From Bacteroides sp. (GTDB lineage Bacteria > Bacteroidota > Bacteroidia > Bacteroidales > Marinifilaceae), in contig JAETOX010000013.1 of the NCBI GenBank assembly GCA_021771575.1, positions 1 to 43,409 on the forward strand: a stretch of DNA of 43,409 bases. The letters run 5' to 3'. Below are positions 42,604 to 43,409 of the stretch, in pieces. Numbering within the stretch: the first letter of the stretch is position 1; each line of letters starts with the position of its first letter. Made by a program: the position numbers and the translations under genes. The notes beneath the pieces are model-generated. The model was given only the letters and a program-made list of their open reading frames with translations, did no database searches and was not told the origin of the DNA.

Positions 42604-43409
42604 TTAGAATGTCGGACTAATGGTAAAATTATACCCTCTCATGTAAGGATAGCTGGTACCGCGCTCATATTTCACCGTGCTCAAACGGGCAATGTCACTG
42701 AAGCCTATACCTAATCCCAGACGTCTCAAACCGATTTTTTTCAACCAATCGCCTTCCAGGTTGTAAGAAAGGTTGATGGCAGAGAGATACAATTCGTTGT
42801 TTCGCTCCACAAACCGCTCCGTATGTCCGGTCGAGGGCCATTCAACACTCGGATACATGACGTAGTCGTTCACCTTCTTCCAACGCTCTGTAAATGCTCG
42901 CCGGTCCACGTTACTTTCGATGGAAATATTTTCGATTTTACCCGCCCGTGTGGTGTTGTAGATATCTCCTCCGAACGTATAGGACATCCCGACAAACAGG
43001 GTGAGGTTCTTCCACCGGACGCCGGTTGAAAGTGAGCCCTGCATAATGGGAGTCGTGTTCCCCATCGCTACTTTGTCCTTCGGGTCGAAAGTAAAAGTAT
43101 AAGTACCGTCCTTTTTGATGTAAATCTCTCTTCCGGATGCCGGGTCGATTCCGGCGGAACGCACGGCATAAATGGTAGTTGCGGACTCTCCCTCCTCTAA
43201 TTGAATTTTGGGAGAGCTTGTATTGTCATCTCGATTCGCATCGTTCAAATTCTTCAATGAATTACTGATTTTCAATATTTTGTTCACCGTATGGCTTGTC
43301 GTGGCACTTAATGTCCAACTCCAATCACGGGTGCGGATGATGGAGCCCGAAACGGCAATTTCGTATCCCCGGTTGCTGCTCTCACCCAGGTTATATTTCA
43401 CTTTACCAT
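42604..43409 (-). CDS. SusC/RagA TonB-dependent transporter (partial, C-terminal part only)
   Basis: The frame stays open to the right edge, so only about 268 C-terminal residues are present. They are barrel strands and end in the aromatic GYNFTISPTF. It matches the end of the SusC in operon 1 block by block: AVRSAGIDPASGREIYIKKDG against AVRSLGIDPATGREIFLKKDG, then FVERNNELYL against FIERNNELQL, then YERGTSYPYMRGYNF against TERGLDYPYARTFSF. Whether it too has an STN domain and its own sigma/FecR pair cannot be seen. Confidence 0.92.
   Translation of the reverse strand, partial: GKVKYNLGESSNRGYEIAVSGSIIRTRDWSWTLSATTSHTVNKILKISNSLKNLNDANRDDNTSSPKIQLEEGESATTIYAVRSAGIDPASGREIYIKKDGTYTFTFDPKDKVAMGNTTPIMQGSLSTGVRWKNLTLFVGMSYTFGGDIYNTTRAGKIENISIESNVDRRAFTERWKKVNDYVMYPSVEWPSTGHTERFVERNNELYLSAINLSYNLEGDWLKKIGLRRLGLGIGFSDIARLSTVKYERGTSYPYMRGYNFTISPTF

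Overview
The window comes from a Bacteroidetes chromosome. The evidence is SusC/SusD pairs, PKD-like and DUF4843 lipoproteins, a FecR anti-sigma with an ECF sigma, and TAnnTTTG-type -7 promoter elements. Gene content would suit a gut Bacteroidales such as Odoribacteraceae, but I cannot prove the taxon from sequence alone. I recognised no rRNA, tRNA, CRISPR array or insertion sequence.

Positions 1-18156 (minus strand) hold one very compact operon of 19 genes, read from an aromatic amino acid ammonia-lyase at 18156 down past the left edge. It encodes a dedicated fatty-acid-like synthase: three complete ketosynthases, one full-length ketosynthase lacking all three catalytic residues, one half-size ketosynthase-like protein, two acyl carrier proteins, a ketoreductase, two hotdog dehydratases and a thioesterase. 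It also carries envelope-assembly functions: an LpxL-like acyltransferase, a GT2 glycosyltransferase, a small DMT-type membrane protein, a LolA-like carrier and a fused MMPL exporter/PlsC acyltransferase/methyltransferase-like protein. A B12-binding radical SAM enzyme and a phytoene-desaturase-like oxidoreductase complete it. This is the layout of an aryl polyene/flexirubin-type pigment lipid pathway: an aryl starter from an amino acid, iterative elongation without full reduction, then attachment to a lipid and export towards the outer membrane.

Positions 18157-23441 form a plus-strand island. It contains a predicted promoter, a surface lipoprotein with a metzincin zinc-protease motif and a C-terminal propeller-like half, a second lipoprotein that looks like a free copy of that half, and a class C beta-lactamase-like serine hydrolase lipoprotein. 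Two possible decayed coding stretches flank these genes. A 115-bp array with strict 11-bp periodicity follows them.

Positions 23442-33599 (minus strand) hold an ECF sigma factor, a FecR anti-sigma, a SusC with an N-terminal STN signalling domain, a SusD, a DUF4843 lipoprotein, a PKD-like lipoprotein and a periplasmic thioredoxin-fold protein. A hairpin terminator and the aspartate ammonia-lyase gene aspA follow (33660-35124). From 35256 to the right edge lies a second operon with the same order (SusC, SusD, DUF4843, PKD-like, then TlpA, a secreted protein of uncertain class, a thioredoxin and a small hypothetical). The two loci are paralogous outer-membrane uptake systems with thiol-redox proteins attached. 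Only the first has its own sigma/anti-sigma pair in view.
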